Assembly: GCA_003104975.1 (NCBI GenBank) | Contig: PQAM01000002.1 | Span: 1-64,000, forward strand | Reading direction: 5' to 3' | DNA length: 64,000 bases | Source: Candidatus Methylomirabilota bacterium | GTDB taxonomy: Bacteria; Methylomirabilota; Methylomirabilia; Methylomirabilales; Methylomirabilaceae | Shown: positions 8,580 through 18,257 of the stretch, piece after piece | Layout of the letters: the number at the start of each line of letters is the position of its first letter | How positions within the stretch are numbered: position 1 is the first letter of the stretch | Notes under the pieces: generated by a model | What the model saw: the letters and a program-made list of their open reading frames with translations, nothing else | The model's database searches: none | What the model was told of the DNA's origin: nothing | Made by a program: the position numbers and the translations under genes

Positions 8580-8879
8580 ATGGAAAAACGCCGCCCTCAT
8601 TATGGCCTGAAGGCGATTCAGGCTCAGATACGCTCTGTCGAGACTATGAATCTGACGGTGACAGCCCGACACGGCATTAAGGCGGCAGGGATATCTCTGG
8701 CACATGCCCTGACCGTAATTCAACGACTGTCTCCAGGAAACCTTTATAAGTCCATGACGGTCCATACAGATAGCCGGGTATGGCAGGATGTGTACCATGC
8801 TGAATGGAAGAAGCGAGCCCTATATATCAAGTTTCAACAATACGGGGATTACTTTATCGTGTCGTTCAAGGAGAGATAA
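8580..8879 (+). CDS. mqsR: MqsR-family mRNA interferase toxin
   Basis: 99 residues, the usual length of the MqsR RelE-fold endoribonuclease, which cleaves mRNA (GCU-preferring in E. coli). Family-like features are the N-terminal MEKRRPHYGLKAIQAQI and the C-terminal YIKFQQYGDYFIVSFKER. The ATG has no ribosome site and lies where transcription should start. The antitoxin gene follows after three bases, in the toxin-first order typical of mqsRA. Confidence 0.9.
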   Translation: MEKRRPHYGLKAIQAQIRSVETMNLTVTARHGIKAAGISLAHALTVIQRLSPGNLYKSMTVHTDSRVWQDVYHAEWKKRALYIKFQQYGDYFIVSFKER

Positions 8880-8882
8880 CTA

Positions 8883-9305
8883 ATGAGCCGGCAATGGGAT
8901 GGAAAGAGATGTCCCGCCTGTTTTCAGGGAACATTAGAACAGCGGACGAAACAGACAAGGTTCGAATACCGTGGCCATCTCCTCGAATACGAACAGGAAG
9001 GGGCCTGGTGTGCTGTATGCGGTGAAGGCATCCTAACCGGAAAAGAAGCGACTGCCTCCGAATCGCTACTTGATAATTTTATGGCCCGCGTTGACCGGCA
9101 AGAAGCCTTTGAACTTGCTCGCATTAGAAAAAAGCTCGGATTAACTCAAAAGGAAGCGGCGACCATAGCTGGTGGCGGTCACAACGCCTTTTCTCGCTAC
9201 GAAAGAGGTGAAGCCAAACCGGTGGCGGCGGTGGTAAATCTCTTTCGATTGCTGGATCGACATCCTGAATTACTGAATGAACTGAAGAAGCGTAAAGTCG
9301 CTTAA
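8883..9305 (+). CDS. mqsA: MqsA-family antitoxin and transcriptional repressor
   Basis: 140 residues in two parts: an N-terminal zinc-binding domain with paired CPAC and CAVC motifs that neutralises the toxin, and a C-terminal helix-turn-helix (LGLTQKEAATIAGGGHNAFSRYERG) that dimerises and binds the operator. The zinc ligands and the helix-turn-helix are intact, so autoregulation through the palindrome at 8556 is expected. Co-transcribed with mqsR. Confidence 0.9.
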   Translation: MSRQWDGKRCPACFQGTLEQRTKQTRFEYRGHLLEYEQEGAWCAVCGEGILTGKEATASESLLDNFMARVDRQEAFELARIRKKLGLTQKEAATIAGGGHNAFSRYERGEAKPVAAVVNLFRLLDRHPELLNELKKRKVA

Positions 9306-9401
9306 GCCGAACCCATAGAGATAGCGATAAACTGCTTCCGCGAAAAGTAAGTCGCGGCTTGACAAGGGTCGAAGACCCCATTCCGGGAGAGGAGAGGTTC
9401 G

Positions 9402-9836
9402 ATGCACGTAACGCTTGAACAGGCTGAGCAGGCAATCGAAGTGGCCATTGAGAAGGCTAAGGAGCTGGGAACGTGTATGGATATCGCCGTCGTGGACTCA
9501 GGCGCCAACCTGAAGGCGTTCGTCCGGATGGACGATGCATGGGTCGGAAGCATCGACATCGCCTTTAAGAAGGCGAAAACCGCCTGCTTCTTTGCGATGC
9601 CGACGGGACAGATCGGCAAGCTGTCCCAGCCCGGCGGTCCGCTCTACGGGATTGAGCACAGCAACGAAGGGCTCATCACCTTTCCGGGCGGGCTGCCGAT
9701 CGTCAATATGGAGGGAATTCTCATCGGGGCGATCGGCGTGAGCGGCAGCACTGTGGAAAACGATCATCTTGTGGCCAAGGCCGGCGCTGAGGCCATCGGC
9801 CTCGCCGACCTCCCGGTCCACCCCTGGCGGACCTAG
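9402..9836 (+). CDS. GlcG/HbpS (DUF336) family haem-binding-like protein
   Basis: 144 residues, full length for the DUF336 fold. Recognisable segments are the N-terminal [36 protein letters not shown] and the C-terminal [22 protein letters not shown] purine-rich ribosome site (gggagaggagagg) precedes ATG. Relatives bind haem or corrinoids, or sit near glycolate and diol metabolism genes; the substrate here cannot be deduced. It stands alone, with a palindromic repeat after it. Confidence 0.82.
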   Translation: MHVTLEQAEQAIEVAIEKAKELGTCMDIAVVDSGANLKAFVRMDDAWVGSIDIAFKKAKTACFFAMPTGQIGKLSQPGGPLYGIEHSNEGLITFPGGLPIVNMEGILIGAIGVSGSTVENDHLVAKAGAEAIGLADLPVHPWRT

Positions 9837-9867
9837 CGTAGTGTCCCATAAGTCTCTTTATAGTGAT

Positions 9868-9935
9868 CGTCATTCCGGGCTTGACCCGGAATCCAGTCTT
9901 GCTGCGCTGGATTCCCGCTTTCGCGGGAATGACGG
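9868..9935. repeat. Dispersed palindromic element, family A (CGTCATTCC...GGAATGACGG)
   Basis: Inverted repeat with cgtcattccgggcttgac on the left and the complementary cgggaatgacgg on the right, plus ATCCAG/CTGGAT inner arms. Related copies are at 31150-31218, 40969-41015 and 47376-47443. Confidence 0.85.
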
Positions 9936-9968
9936 CTCCAGAATGAATGTGAAGAAGCGTCAGACGCA

Positions 9969-11030
9969 CTACACTAGCAGGGGGATGGTGACGGCAACTG
10001 TTGTCCCCTGCTGCGGGAAGCCTTTGATCGTCACCTGACCCTTCAAAAAGAGGACACGCTCCTGTATGCCGATCAAACCGAAGGAATGAGGGTCGTCGAG
10101 CTTTTCTTCATTGAATCCCACCCCATTGTCTTCGATCCTCAACGTCATCGAGTCCTCGTTCCTTGACACCTCCACGGTGACCCGGGATGCCTTCGAATGG
10201 CGGGCCACGTTGGTCAGGGCTTCCTGCACAATGCGGAAGACCGCAAGATCCCGGTCTTTATCCAAAGGGATCTCCCCAGTACATAATGTCCATTGACACT
10301 GAATCCCGGTCCGTTTTTGGAATTCCTGAATATGCCACTGGATCGCAGGCATGAGGCCCAAGTGGTCTAATAGGGGCGGCCTCAGATCGGAGGAGATCCG
10401 CTGGACGGTTTCAATCCCCGTATCGATGAGCTTCGTCAGGGACTTTTCCGTCTCAGAAAGGAGACTGGGGCGTTCGGCGAGTTGCTTGACTGCAAAGGAT
10501 AATTCCGTTTTCATCGCCGTAAAGAGCCCCCCAAGCTCATCGTGAAGCTCTCTAGCGAGCCACCTTCTTTCCTCCTCCCGCAGATGCTGCAGATGTGCCG
10601 AGAGGCTATAAAACTTCTGATACGATTTTTCCAGATCTTCCAGGAGACGCGTACGCTCGATAGCATGCTGGATCGTATTGATAAGAAGACCCCCCGGTAT
10701 ACCCGCTTTACTTAGGTAATAGCCGCCCTTCTTGGCGGCCCTCATGCCCAACTCCTCATCCTCCAGACCGGTCAGGACCACAACAGGAACCGAGGGAAAT
10801 TGCGAATGGACGCGCTCGAATGTGTCGAACCCCCAACTATCCGGTAGATTGAGGTCCAGCAGCACCACGTCAAATTCCTCTTTGCCCAGCAACTCCGTGG
10901 CCTCATTGAGTCTTTTCACATAGGTCAACGCACATCTGGCCCGGCTGGGCTCCTTTAGGACCTCCTCTATGAACCGAACATAGGGCAGATCGTCCTCGAT
11001 CATGAGGACACGAATGGCGTCACCTTTCAT
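9969..11030 (-). CDS. Receiver domain fused to NarX/DesK-type histidine kinase
   Basis: 353 residues. Residues 5-125 are a receiver domain with acidic pocket EDD and phospho-acceptor Asp in [13 protein letters not shown]; the usual conserved Lys region reads YYLSKAG. It is followed by a short coil, a HisKA_3 dimerisation domain ([17 protein letters not shown], His in the ARELHDE motif) and an ATPase domain ([15 protein letters not shown]). No membrane segment, so it is cytoplasmic. The 5' end overlaps the upstream response regulator by 11 bases. The receiver-first, kinase-second order suggests it acts as a phosphorelay intermediate. Confidence 0.88.
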   Translation of the reverse strand: MKGDAIRVLMIEDDLPYVRFIEEVLKEPSRARCALTYVKRLNEATELLGKEEFDVVLLDLNLPDSWGFDTFERVHSQFPSVPVVVLTGLEDEELGMRAAKKGGYYLSKAGIPGGLLINTIQHAIERTRLLEDLEKSYQKFYSLSAHLQHLREEERRWLARELHDELGGLFTAMKTELSFAVKQLAERPSLLSETEKSLTKLIDTGIETVQRISSDLRPPLLDHLGLMPAIQWHIQEFQKRTGIQCQWTLCTGEIPLDKDRDLAVFRIVQEALTNVARHSKASRVTVEVSRNEDSMTLRIEDNGVGFNEEKLDDPHSFGLIGIQERVLFLKGQVTIKGFPQQGTTVAVTIPLLV

Positions 11031-11484
11031 GGACCTCCTCCTTTGGAGGCAGCTTCACGATGCTGAACCAGAAATCTTCGATCGACTGTGTCACCCTGAT
11101 GAACTGGTCGAGGTCCACCGGCTTGGTAATGTAACAGTTGGCGTGCAGCTTATAGGTCTTCAGGATATCCTCTTCGGCCTTGGAGACCGTCAAGACGACG
11201 ACGGGGATGCTCTTTAACCGCTCGTCGGTTTTGAGCTCCGCCAGCACCTCCCGGCCATCCTTTTTGGGGAGATTCAGGTCGAGGAGGATCAGGTCGGGGC
11301 GCGGGGCGTCCTTGTACTTCCCCTGGCCCCGCAGAAAGGCCAGCGCTTCCACCCCATCCCCGACCACGCTGAGATGATTGAGGAGCTTTCCGTCCTTGAG
11401 GGCCTCCTTGGTGAGGCGCACATCGGCCGGATTATCCTCCACCAGCAGGATCTCGATCAGTGTACCGTTGTCTCGCTTCTTCAT
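11020..11484 (-). CDS. Rcp1-like single-domain response regulator
   Basis: 154 residues, receiver domain only: acidic pocket VEDNPADV, phospho-acceptor Asp in [17 protein letters not shown], conserved Lys in CYITKPVD. No output domain. Of the type that pairs with phytochrome-like kinases (Rcp1). It overlaps the upstream kinase by four bases and the downstream receiver-kinase by 11, so all three proteins are translationally coupled and likely form one relay. Confidence 0.9.
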   Translation of the reverse strand: MKKRDNGTLIEILLVEDNPADVRLTKEALKDGKLLNHLSVVGDGVEALAFLRGQGKYKDAPRPDLILLDLNLPKKDGREVLAELKTDERLKSIPVVVLTVSKAEEDILKTYKLHANCYITKPVDLDQFIRVTQSIEDFWFSIVKLPPKEEVHER

Positions 11485-12587
11485 GTCGAATTGCCTCCTG
11501 TGCTTGGGATTGTAAAATAAAAGGTGGAGCCCTTTCCAGGCTCTGACTCCATCCAGATCCGACCGCCATGCCGTTCCACAATCCTTCGGCAGATGGCCAG
11601 GCCGATGCCGGTGCCCGGGTACTCATCTCGACCGTGCAGTCTCTGAAAGATGACGAAGATACGCTCTTTGTATTGCGGCTCAACGCCGATCCCGTTGTCC
11701 CGCACCGAGAAAAGCCATTCTCCATCCTTTTGTTCCGCGGCAATGTGAACACGGGGGGCCTCTTCCCCCGCAAACTTGATGGCATTATCGATCAGGTTCT
11801 GAAATAGCCGCATCAGTTGTGACGCATCGCCCATGACCGCCGGAAGGGAACGGTTGGTGACCATGGCGCCGCGTTGCTCTATGGCCACTTGAAGATTGGC
11901 GCGTGCCTGACCCAGGATCTCCTCGCAGTCGACCGCTTCGAAGGGCCTGCCCTTGGTGTGGATCCTGGAATAGCTCAGCAGGTCATTGATCAATCGCTGC
12001 ATGCGGTTCGCGCCTTCTACGGCATAAGAGATGAATTCATGCGCGTCGGCATCGAGTTGGTCTTTGTAGCGTCGTTGCAGGAGTTGCGTGAAACTGGCCA
12101 CCATCCGCAACGGCTCCTGAAGATCGTGGGAGGCCACATAGGCGAACTGCTCCAGCTCCGCATTGGAACGCTTCAACTCCTCAGTATATTTTTTTAAATT
12201 GATGTTAGCCTGCCTCAGCGCCGCTTCCTCCTTTTCCAACAGCTCCTTCTGCGCCGTTATGGTGTTCAGAGAACGCCTGTACGCCGAAACGCCAACGACG
12301 GCCGCCCAGATCCCGAGGAGGGAGAGGGATCGGTTGACAACAACGATCCATACCTTTTCTATGGGGGGAGGTGCCAACACCACACCGACGACCGTCAATA
12401 TGGACACAGTCATTCCGGTGATCAGGGTGTGTTTGCGATCCGGCAACCACAGGGAGAGCAGTACGACGCCGATATACGGGACGGCGGCGGCCACACCCAG
12501 CGGCATAAACAGACCAAAGATAAATATGCCGAGGGACGACAGGATACATGCCACAAGGACCGTGTTATTCGTTTCTTTTTTGTTCAA
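11481..12587 (-). CDS. Membrane sensor histidine kinase
   Basis: About 368 residues from a TTG start at 12587, preceded by aggaag at good spacing. The frame continues to 12764, but that would begin upstream of a near-consensus promoter (12651-12679), so the longer start is rejected. Residues 8-100 hold about four hydrophobic segments ([19 protein letters not shown] and others) without a large periplasmic loop. Next come a coiled coil, a HisKA domain ([13 protein letters not shown]) of the Cph1/phytochrome class and an ATPase domain ([20 protein letters not shown]). The first gene of the three-gene relay operon. Confidence 0.87.
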   Translation of the reverse strand: MNKKETNNTVLVACILSSLGIFIFGLFMPLGVAAAVPYIGVVLLSLWLPDRKHTLITGMTVSILTVVGVVLAPPPIEKVWIVVVNRSLSLLGIWAAVVGVSAYRRSLNTITAQKELLEKEEAALRQANINLKKYTEELKRSNAELEQFAYVASHDLQEPLRMVASFTQLLQRRYKDQLDADAHEFISYAVEGANRMQRLINDLLSYSRIHTKGRPFEAVDCEEILGQARANLQVAIEQRGAMVTNRSLPAVMGDASQLMRLFQNLIDNAIKFAGEEAPRVHIAAEQKDGEWLFSVRDNGIGVEPQYKERIFVIFQRLHGRDEYPGTGIGLAICRRIVERHGGRIWMESEPGKGSTFYFTIPSTGGNST

Positions 12588-12650
12588 TGATGAACTTCCT
12601 ATTCTTGTCGCTGATCTATAGCACGCCGTATAGTCCCAATATAGGACAAC

Positions 12651-12679
12651 ATAATATTCGTAAGCCCCTATTATGTCAA
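12651..12679 (-). promoter_or_regulatory. Sigma-70-type promoter for the histidine kinase operon
   Basis: On the minus strand: TTGACA (12674-12679), 17-base spacer, TATTAT (12651-12656). Perfect -35 and a 5/6 -10. Predicted start near 12644 leaves a leader of about 55 bases before the TTG codon. Confidence 0.75.
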
Positions 12680-12796
12680 TCTTGCGTAGGGCTCGCTCAT
12701 TTGCTTGCCAACTGGCGCCTAAGTGTGGATAATCGCACCGCTGGCCGATGAGGAGTTGGCACAAGGTACCCGATGGTCTGTTGAGGAGGAGCGTAC

Positions 12797-14050
12797 GTGA
12801 CCGTTCTGGGGATGATTATGGCGGGGGGGAGGGGCGAACGGCTGTATCCGTTGACGAAGGACCGCGCCAAGCCGGCGGTTCCGTTCGGCGGCAAGTATCG
12901 GATCATCGACGTGGTCCTCTCTAACTTCGTGAACTCCGGTATCTACTCCATCTATGTCCTGACGCAGTTCAAGGCCCAGTCGCTGGTGGAGCATCTGCAG
13001 GAAGGCTGGCAAGTCACCAGCGTCTCCCGCAATCACTTCGTCGTGCCGGTCCCCGCCCAGATGCGGACCGGCCAAGAGTGGTACCAGGGTACGGCGGATG
13101 CCGTCTATCAGAACCTGCACCTGATCAAGCGGGTCCACCCGCGCGTGGTCGCGGTCTTCGGTGCGGATCACATCTACAAAATGAATATCCGCCAGATGAT
13201 AGATTTTCACCTGCGACGTGAGGCGGAGGTGACCGTCGCCGCCCTTCCGGTCGCCATTCAGGAGGCGTCGCTTTACGGCGTGATGGAGGCGGACCAGAAC
13301 TGGCGGCTGCTCGGCTTCGAGGAAAAGCCCGCACAGCCAAAATCGATCCCGGGCGAGTCGGATCACGCCCTCGTCTCGATGGGCAACTATCTGTTCGAAA
13401 CCGACCTGCTGCTTCGGGCGGTAGAGGAGGATGCGCATAACCCACACAGCGCCCACGACTTCGGGCGGGACGTCCTGCCACGCCTGATCGCAGAGAGCCG
13501 AAAGGTGTACGCCTACGACTTCAGAAGGAACCGGATCCCGACCCTGTTACGGGGGGAAGAGCCGAGCTACTGGCGGGATGTCGGGACCATCGAGGCGTAT
13601 TACGAAGCGAATCTGGACCTGCGCGCGGTCCACCCGACCTTTAATCTGTATAACCGGAGCTGGCCGATTCGTACCGTCAGCTACAGCGACCCGCCCGCCA
13701 AATTCGTCTTTGACGACGACGTGCGGCGCGGCATGGCATTGGACTCAATCGTCGCCGAGGGAACCATCATCAGCGGAAGCACAGTCCGGAATTCAGTCAT
13801 CGGCCGGAATGTCCGCATCCACAGTCACTGCCAGATTGAGGAATCGGTGATCATGAATCGGGTGGAGATCGGCAGGGGCTGTCGGATTCGGCGGGCGATT
13901 ATCGACAAGAATGTCTTCATCAAACCGGGAACCGAGATCGGCTACCATATAGAGGCGGACCGTGAACGCTATCATGTGTCCGAGTCCGGCATTGTGGTCA
14001 TTGCCCGGGAAGAGCCGGATCAGGCCTGGTCCATGACCCCGCCCGATTAA
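12797..14050 (+). CDS. glgC: Glucose-1-phosphate adenylyltransferase
   Basis: 417 residues. Makes ADP-glucose from glucose-1-phosphate and ATP for glycogen synthesis. Visible motifs: nucleotide-binding GGRGERLYPLTKDRAKPAVPFGG, a catalytic-core GADHIYKMN, sugar-binding GFEEKPAQP, and a C-terminal left-handed beta-helix with hexapeptide character (IVAEGTIISGSTVRNSVIG). GTG start with gaggaggag upstream. No other glycogen gene is adjacent. It converges on cysE, with a palindromic terminator-like element between. Confidence 0.94.
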   Translation: MTVLGMIMAGGRGERLYPLTKDRAKPAVPFGGKYRIIDVVLSNFVNSGIYSIYVLTQFKAQSLVEHLQEGWQVTSVSRNHFVVPVPAQMRTGQEWYQGTADAVYQNLHLIKRVHPRVVAVFGADHIYKMNIRQMIDFHLRREAEVTVAALPVAIQEASLYGVMEADQNWRLLGFEEKPAQPKSIPGESDHALVSMGNYLFETDLLLRAVEEDAHNPHSAHDFGRDVLPRLIAESRKVYAYDFRRNRIPTLLRGEEPSYWRDVGTIEAYYEANLDLRAVHPTFNLYNRSWPIRTVSYSDPPAKFVFDDDVRRGMALDSIVAEGTIISGSTVRNSVIGRNVRIHSHCQIEESVIMNRVEIGRGCRIRRAIIDKNVFIKPGTEIGYHIEADRERYHVSESGIVVIAREEPDQAWSMTPPD

Positions 14051-14055
14051 AAACA

Positions 14056-14148
14056 GCCCCCTCACCTCAGTCCTCTCCCCCTGGAAGGGGAGAGGAGGTT
14101 TTTCTTGTTGCCCCTCGCCCCTTTGGGGAGAGGGTGCGGGTGAGGGGA
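14056..14148. repeat. Dispersed CT/GA-rich palindromic element, family C
   Basis: Outer arms ccccctcacc and ggtgagggg, with inner palindromes tcctctcccc/ggggagagga and cgcccctttggggag. Related copies at 41121-41173 and 49191-49326. Confidence 0.8.
14071..14103. terminator. Terminator-like hairpin after glgC
   Basis: Perfect 10-bp stem tcctctcccc / ggggagagga with a six-base loop, followed on the plus strand by gg and a run of five T. Located 20 bases after the glgC stop, inside the family C repeat. Confidence 0.6.
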
Positions 14149-14198
14149 CCTTCTGGACAATGCCGAAAAGAATGTGGGACTACTCGAGAGGTGGCGGG

Positions 14199-14903
14199 CT
14201 ATTCGTTGCGCGTCGAGTGGTACCGGGAGGACGACGTATAGGGGGCATGGGCAGCCGGTAACTCCTTTTTGAGGGTTTCGACCTCCTTTTCCAGTTCCTG
14301 CAGGCGCTCCACAACACATCGAATCGCCTTCTCTGCCGGGTTCGGCAGGTCGGTCATCTCCAGATCGACGGACGGGGGCACCCGCTTGCCGTCGCGATAG
14401 ATAACCTGACCGGGGACGCCCACCACCAGCGAGTTCGGCGGGACCTCCTTGACGACCACGGAGCCTGAGCCGATGCGGCTGTTGTCGCCTATCTTGATCG
14501 GTCCGAGGATAGTGGCGCCCGCACCGATCACGACGCCGTTACCGATCGTCGGGTGGCGTTTCTTTTTCTCCAGGCTGGTGCCGCCGAGCGTGACACCCTG
14601 ATAGATGGTGACATTTTCGCCGATTTCGGTGGTCTCGCCGATGACGACCCCGTTGCCGTGATCGATGAACAGCCCCTGGCCGAGACGCGCGCCGGGGTGG
14701 ATCTCAATCGCGGTCAGGAATCGGCCTACGTGCGACATGATACGACCGAGGGTCTTCAGATTATGGTTCCAGAACCAGTGGGCGAGGCGATGAACATACA
14801 GGGCATGCAGGCCGGGATAGCAGACGAGCACCTCCAGCGCGTTGCGGGCCGCCGGATCTCGGTCGAGGGCCGCTTGGATATCCCGTTTGAGCGTTGTGAA
14901 CAC
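14199..14903 (-). CDS. cysE: Serine O-acetyltransferase
   Basis: 234 residues. Acetylates serine with acetyl-CoA as the first step of cysteine synthesis. N-terminal helical domain ([21 protein letters not shown]), then a hexapeptide-repeat beta-helix with [39 protein letters not shown] and the [16 protein letters not shown] motif. The C-terminal tail is longer than in short-type CysE and carries a coil ([17 protein letters not shown]). A small DUF1858 protein is encoded 14 bases upstream in the same direction, probably in the same operon. Confidence 0.93.
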   Translation of the reverse strand: MFTTLKRDIQAALDRDPAARNALEVLVCYPGLHALYVHRLAHWFWNHNLKTLGRIMSHVGRFLTAIEIHPGARLGQGLFIDHGNGVVIGETTEIGENVTIYQGVTLGGTSLEKKKRHPTIGNGVVIGAGATILGPIKIGDNSRIGSGSVVVKEVPPNSLVVGVPGQVIYRDGKRVPPSVDLEMTDLPNPAEKAIRCVVERLQELEKEVETLKKELPAAHAPYTSSSRYHSTRNE

Positions 14904-14917
14904 GCGATGTGTGCGAT

Positions 14918-15124
14918 TCAGTTTCGAACGGCGACGGTCTCGTTCAGCTCCCGCAGGAGTTGATCGAGGTTGACACCATGGACCTGGGCGCTGACGGCGA
15001 TGTTGTCATACTCGGCCGCAGAGCACCCCAGGCAGGCGACGCCATAGCGATTGAAGACCTGGACGGTCTCCGGGTATTGCCGTACCACATTGTCAATCTT
15101 CATCTCTGCGGTAATCCTCATCAT
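14918..15124 (-). CDS. DUF1858 hybrid-cluster-associated redox disulfide protein
   Basis: 68 residues, full length for DUF1858. The family pattern [28 protein letters not shown] carries the conserved CxxC (CLGC). Such proteins are predicted redox-active disulfide or iron-sulfur partners. The gene lies directly upstream of cysE on the same strand, so a link to cysteine or sulfur handling is plausible but not shown. Confidence 0.85.
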   Translation of the reverse strand: MMRITAEMKIDNVVRQYPETVQVFNRYGVACLGCSAAEYDNIAVSAQVHGVNLDQLLRELNETVAVRN

Positions 15125-15220
15125 ACTGCTTCCTTCTCACTCGTATTCATGTCATTATGGTATTGACACGGGGGCTGCATCTTGGTCACCCTCATCGATT
15201 GTCGATTGTTACCTGGAAGA

Positions 15221-15245
15221 AGGGCAGGCGACCGAGGCCTGCCCT
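15221..15245. other. Perfect 9-bp hairpin upstream of cca
   Basis: AGGGCAGGC / GCCTGCCCT arms around a seven-base loop in the 177-base divergent gap between the DUF1858 gene and cca. No T-run follows. It would lie in the cca leader if transcription starts before it; function unknown. Confidence 0.4.
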
Positions 15246-15301
15246 ATGCATTAACGCTATCATAAAGGTCAGGAATCGGGAATGGCAAGGGAATTTTTCG
15301 G

Positions 15302-16834
15302 ATGAGTGAGGCATCGGACATTCATCCGGATCAGTTGCAGCGCAACCCGTGCGTTCGGGTTATAGAGGCGGTCGCGACGGCCGGCGGGACCGGTCCCCTC
15401 TACCTGGTTGGCGGATATCTGCGCGACCTTTTGCTTGGTTCCGGCAGGACAGGACGCGCCGATCTTGATCTGGTGATCTGGGAGAATCCGGATCGATTCG
15501 GTCGGGATCTGGCTGCCGCCCTCAACGGGAGTCTGGTTCGTCTCGATCCGGCGACGATGCGCGTCGTTGTCGGATCAGCAGAAGGTATGACCCAGATCGA
15601 CATCAGCCGACCGAAGGGCGAGACGATCGAGGCCGATCTGGCCGCCCGCGACTTTACCGTGAACGCACTCGCCCTCCGCCTCGACATTCCCCACACCCCA
15701 CACCCCACACCCCACACCCTCTCCGTGATTGATCCCACCCGCGGGCTGATCGATCTCAGGGACAAACGCCTGCGGGCCATCGCCCCGTCGGCATTCGATC
15801 GTGATCCGCTTCGCCTCATTCGGGCGGTTCGCCTGGCGGCAGAGCTTGATTTTACTATCGAGGAGGCCACCAGGGGATGGATCATCGAGTGTGCAGCGCG
15901 TCTCGGAACGATCGCCGGTGAGCGTCTGCGCGAGGAGCTGTTCAGGATACTCGATACGGTCCCCGCAGCGCCATGGCTCGAACAGCTCGATACCCTGGGG
16001 CTTCTGAGGGTACTGGTCCCGAAGGTCGAGGCGCTCAAGTCGGTCCCGGCGAGCAGGCCGCATCGCCTGCCCCTCTGGGACCACTCACTGCAGACCCTGT
16101 CGTCTGTCGAACGGCTGCTCACCGACCTTCGACGCTTCTTCCCGGATGATGCAATCTGGTTGCGCGAGCGGCTCGACCGGGAGATCGAGGCAGGCGTCAC
16201 CGAGACGGCCATCCTGAAGCTGCTGGGGTTTCTGCATGACGTCGGCAAACCGGAGACCCGGAGCGTCGAACCGAACGGTCGAGTCCGGTTCATCGGGCAC
16301 GAGCAGGCCGGTCTGCCGATCCTCGCCCGTCTGTGTGACCGCCTTCGGCTGGGTCGCACGGCGACGAACCTGGTAGCCGGCATCGAGCAGCATCATGTAC
16401 GGCCGATCCACCTGTCGAGCGCCCCGACCGTGACCGCCAGGGCGCGGTACCGTTTCTTTAGGGAGGCGGGCGATGCGGCTCCCCTGGTGTTGCTGCACTC
16501 GTGGGCGGACCTGCGGGCCACGATCGGCGAGGAGGCGGAGGCATTTTCCCGACATCAGCAGTTCCTGCGCGAGGCCCTCCGTTTCTATCGTACCGAGTTT
16601 CTCGCCAGTCAGGCCACGCCTCTTTTGCGGGGAGACGATCTGATCGATCTTTTCGGCGTCACGCCGGGTCCTTTCCTGGGATTTATCATCGAGCACCTGC
16701 AAGAGGCCCAGGCAACGGGGGCTATGACCGATCGCCAGGAGGCGCTCACCTACGTCCGGGCGCATCTGGAGTCGTGGCAGCAACTCTTCGACGCGACGAC
16801 CAACTCACTGCACCTGCGCGTCGAAAGCAATTGA
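15302..16834 (+). CDS. cca: CCA-adding tRNA nucleotidyltransferase / poly(A) polymerase family with HD domain
   Basis: 510 residues. Class II nucleotidyltransferase head: GGYLRDLLLG, catalytic DLDLV, RDFTVNALALRL and the DPLRLIRAVRLAAELDF helix. An HD phosphohydrolase domain follows (FLHDVGKPETRS, IEQHHV). The family repairs or adds the 3' CCA of tRNAs. The tRNA-Gly just downstream already encodes CCA. A 28-bp heptad array is translated in the head domain (from 15689), inserting a Pro/His/Thr stretch (PHTPHPTPHT) right after RLDI. Calling it CCA-adding rather than poly(A)-adding rests on family resemblance only. Confidence 0.85.
   Translation: MSEASDIHPDQLQRNPCVRVIEAVATAGGTGPLYLVGGYLRDLLLGSGRTGRADLDLVIWENPDRFGRDLAAALNGSLVRLDPATMRVVVGSAEGMTQIDISRPKGETIEADLAARDFTVNALALRLDIPHTPHPTPHTLSVIDPTRGLIDLRDKRLRAIAPSAFDRDPLRLIRAVRLAAELDFTIEEATRGWIIECAARLGTIAGERLREELFRILDTVPAAPWLEQLDTLGLLRVLVPKVEALKSVPASRPHRLPLWDHSLQTLSSVERLLTDLRRFFPDDAIWLRERLDREIEAGVTETAILKLLGFLHDVGKPETRSVEPNGRVRFIGHEQAGLPILARLCDRLRLGRTATNLVAGIEQHHVRPIHLSSAPTVTARARYRFFREAGDAAPLVLLHSWADLRATIGEEAEAFSRHQQFLREALRFYRTEFLASQATPLLRGDDLIDLFGVTPGPFLGFIIEHLQEAQATGAMTDRQEALTYVRAHLESWQQLFDATTNSLHLRVESN
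15689..15716 (+). repeat. Translated heptanucleotide array (CCCCACA x4) inside cca
   Basis: Four perfect CCCCACA units, 28 bp, within the coding sequence and read as PHTPHPTPHT. It lies between the RDFTVNALAL strand and SVIDPTRG, where family members have a short turn. Confidence 0.9.
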
Positions 16835-16867
16835 CAACAACGAGCGCTTTTGTTAGACAGAAGAGGG

Positions 16868-16943
<76 letters not shown>

Positions 16944-17006
16944 TCCTGTTCAGCATCCACACGTTGCCCATGGCTAACCGCTTGTTTCTCACCGCGGAGG
17001 GATCGC

Positions 17007-18257
17007 ATGAAAACGCTGGCCATGTTGGTTGGAGGAGGTCCCGCCCCCGGCATCAACGGCGTCATCGCGGCGGCCACCATCGAGGCGCGCAATCATGGGG
17101 TGCGCGTGCTCGGCCTCTATGACGGATTCAAGTGGCTTGCGCGAGGCGACACCGCCCACGTCACGGAGCTTGAAATCGCTGGGATCTCCCGCATCCATTT
17201 TGAGGGGGGGTCGATCCTGCGGACGTCCAGGACGAATCCGACCAGGTCGCCCGAGACGCTCCGCAATACGGTCGAGGCGCTGGATAAACTCGGGATCTCA
17301 TGCCTGTTGACGATCGGGGGCGATGATACCGCCTTCGCCGTGCATCGGCTGGCGGAGGCCGCACAGGGGCGGATCGCCCTTGCGCATGTGCCGAAGACCA
17401 TCGACAACGACCTTCCGCTCCCGCACGAGGTGCCGACGTTCGGCTTCACGACGGCCTGTAACCTCGGGAAAGAGATCGTCGAAAACCTGATGGGGGACGC
17501 AGAAACGACGGATCGATGGTTTTTTGTCACCGTGATGGGACGGCGCGCCGGTCATCTGGCGCTGGGTATCGGAGGCGCTGTCGGTGCTACGCTCACCGTC
17601 ATTGGAGAAGAATTTCCGGAACCGACGATCCCCCTTCAGATGTTGGTCGACACCCTGGAAGGGGCGGTGATCAAGCGGCGCGGCCAGGGAAAGGGGCACG
17701 GGGTCGCCATTCTGAGCGAAGGGCTGGCCGATAAGCTGGATCCGACAGAGCTCGGATCGGTTGAACGTGACGGCTACGGCAATGTCCGCCTCTCGGAACT
17801 GGTATTGGGACGAGTCCTGAAAGAGCGGGTCGCGGAGAGCCTCAAGGCGCGGGAGATCGACGTCACGATTGCGGCCAAGGATGTCGGCTATGAACTACGC
17901 TGCGCGCCACCCGGTGCGCTGGACATCCAGTATTGTCGCAGCCTCGGTTACTGGGCAACCCGTTTCCTGTTGGACGGTCGGACAGAGGCCATGGTGACCA
18001 TCCAGGGCGGAAAGATGGTTCCGATCCCGTTTGCCGAGATGCTGGATCCCCAGACGGGGAAGATCCGCGTCCGCTACGTCGATATGGGCTCGGAAGCGTA
18101 TCAGACGCTTCGGGCCTATATGATCCGCCTGGAGCCCCAGGACTTTGCAACATCAGGACAGATCGAGGCGCTGGCGCGTAGCGGCCACTTCGAACCGACG
18201 GCATTCGTAGACCGTTTTGGCTATCTCGGCCGCCGCGGGAAAGGATCATCAGAATGA
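17007..18257 (+). CDS. pfp: PPi-type 6-phosphofructokinase
   Basis: 416 residues, phosphofructokinase fold. Nucleotide/phosphate loop GGGPAPGINGVI, active site PKTIDND and GGDDT, substrate-binding MGRRAGHLA. The second Asp of GGDD and the Lys of PKTIDND are the established markers of pyrophosphate rather than ATP as phosphoryl donor, so a reversible PPi-dependent fructose-6-phosphate/fructose-1,6-bisphosphate step is inferred. ATG preceded by gcggaggga. The stop overlaps the following gene as ATGA. Confidence 0.9.
   Translation: MKTLAMLVGGGPAPGINGVIAAATIEARNHGVRVLGLYDGFKWLARGDTAHVTELEIAGISRIHFEGGSILRTSRTNPTRSPETLRNTVEALDKLGISCLLTIGGDDTAFAVHRLAEAAQGRIALAHVPKTIDNDLPLPHEVPTFGFTTACNLGKEIVENLMGDAETTDRWFFVTVMGRRAGHLALGIGGAVGATLTVIGEEFPEPTIPLQMLVDTLEGAVIKRRGQGKGHGVAILSEGLADKLDPTELGSVERDGYGNVRLSELVLGRVLKERVAESLKAREIDVTIAAKDVGYELRCAPPGALDIQYCRSLGYWATRFLLDGRTEAMVTIQGGKMVPIPFAEMLDPQTGKIRVRYVDMGSEAYQTLRAYMIRLEPQDFATSGQIEALARSGHFEPTAFVDRFGYLGRRGKGSSE

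Noticed and set aside
8880-9305. HigBA or generic HTH pair instead of mqsRA
   Set aside because: Toxin length and motifs plus the CxxC-zinc/helix-turn-helix antitoxin layout and operator fit MqsR/MqsA.
12588-12764. N-terminal extension of the membrane histidine kinase
   Set aside because: It would start upstream of a near-consensus promoter and lacks a ribosome site; the TTG at 12587 fits better.
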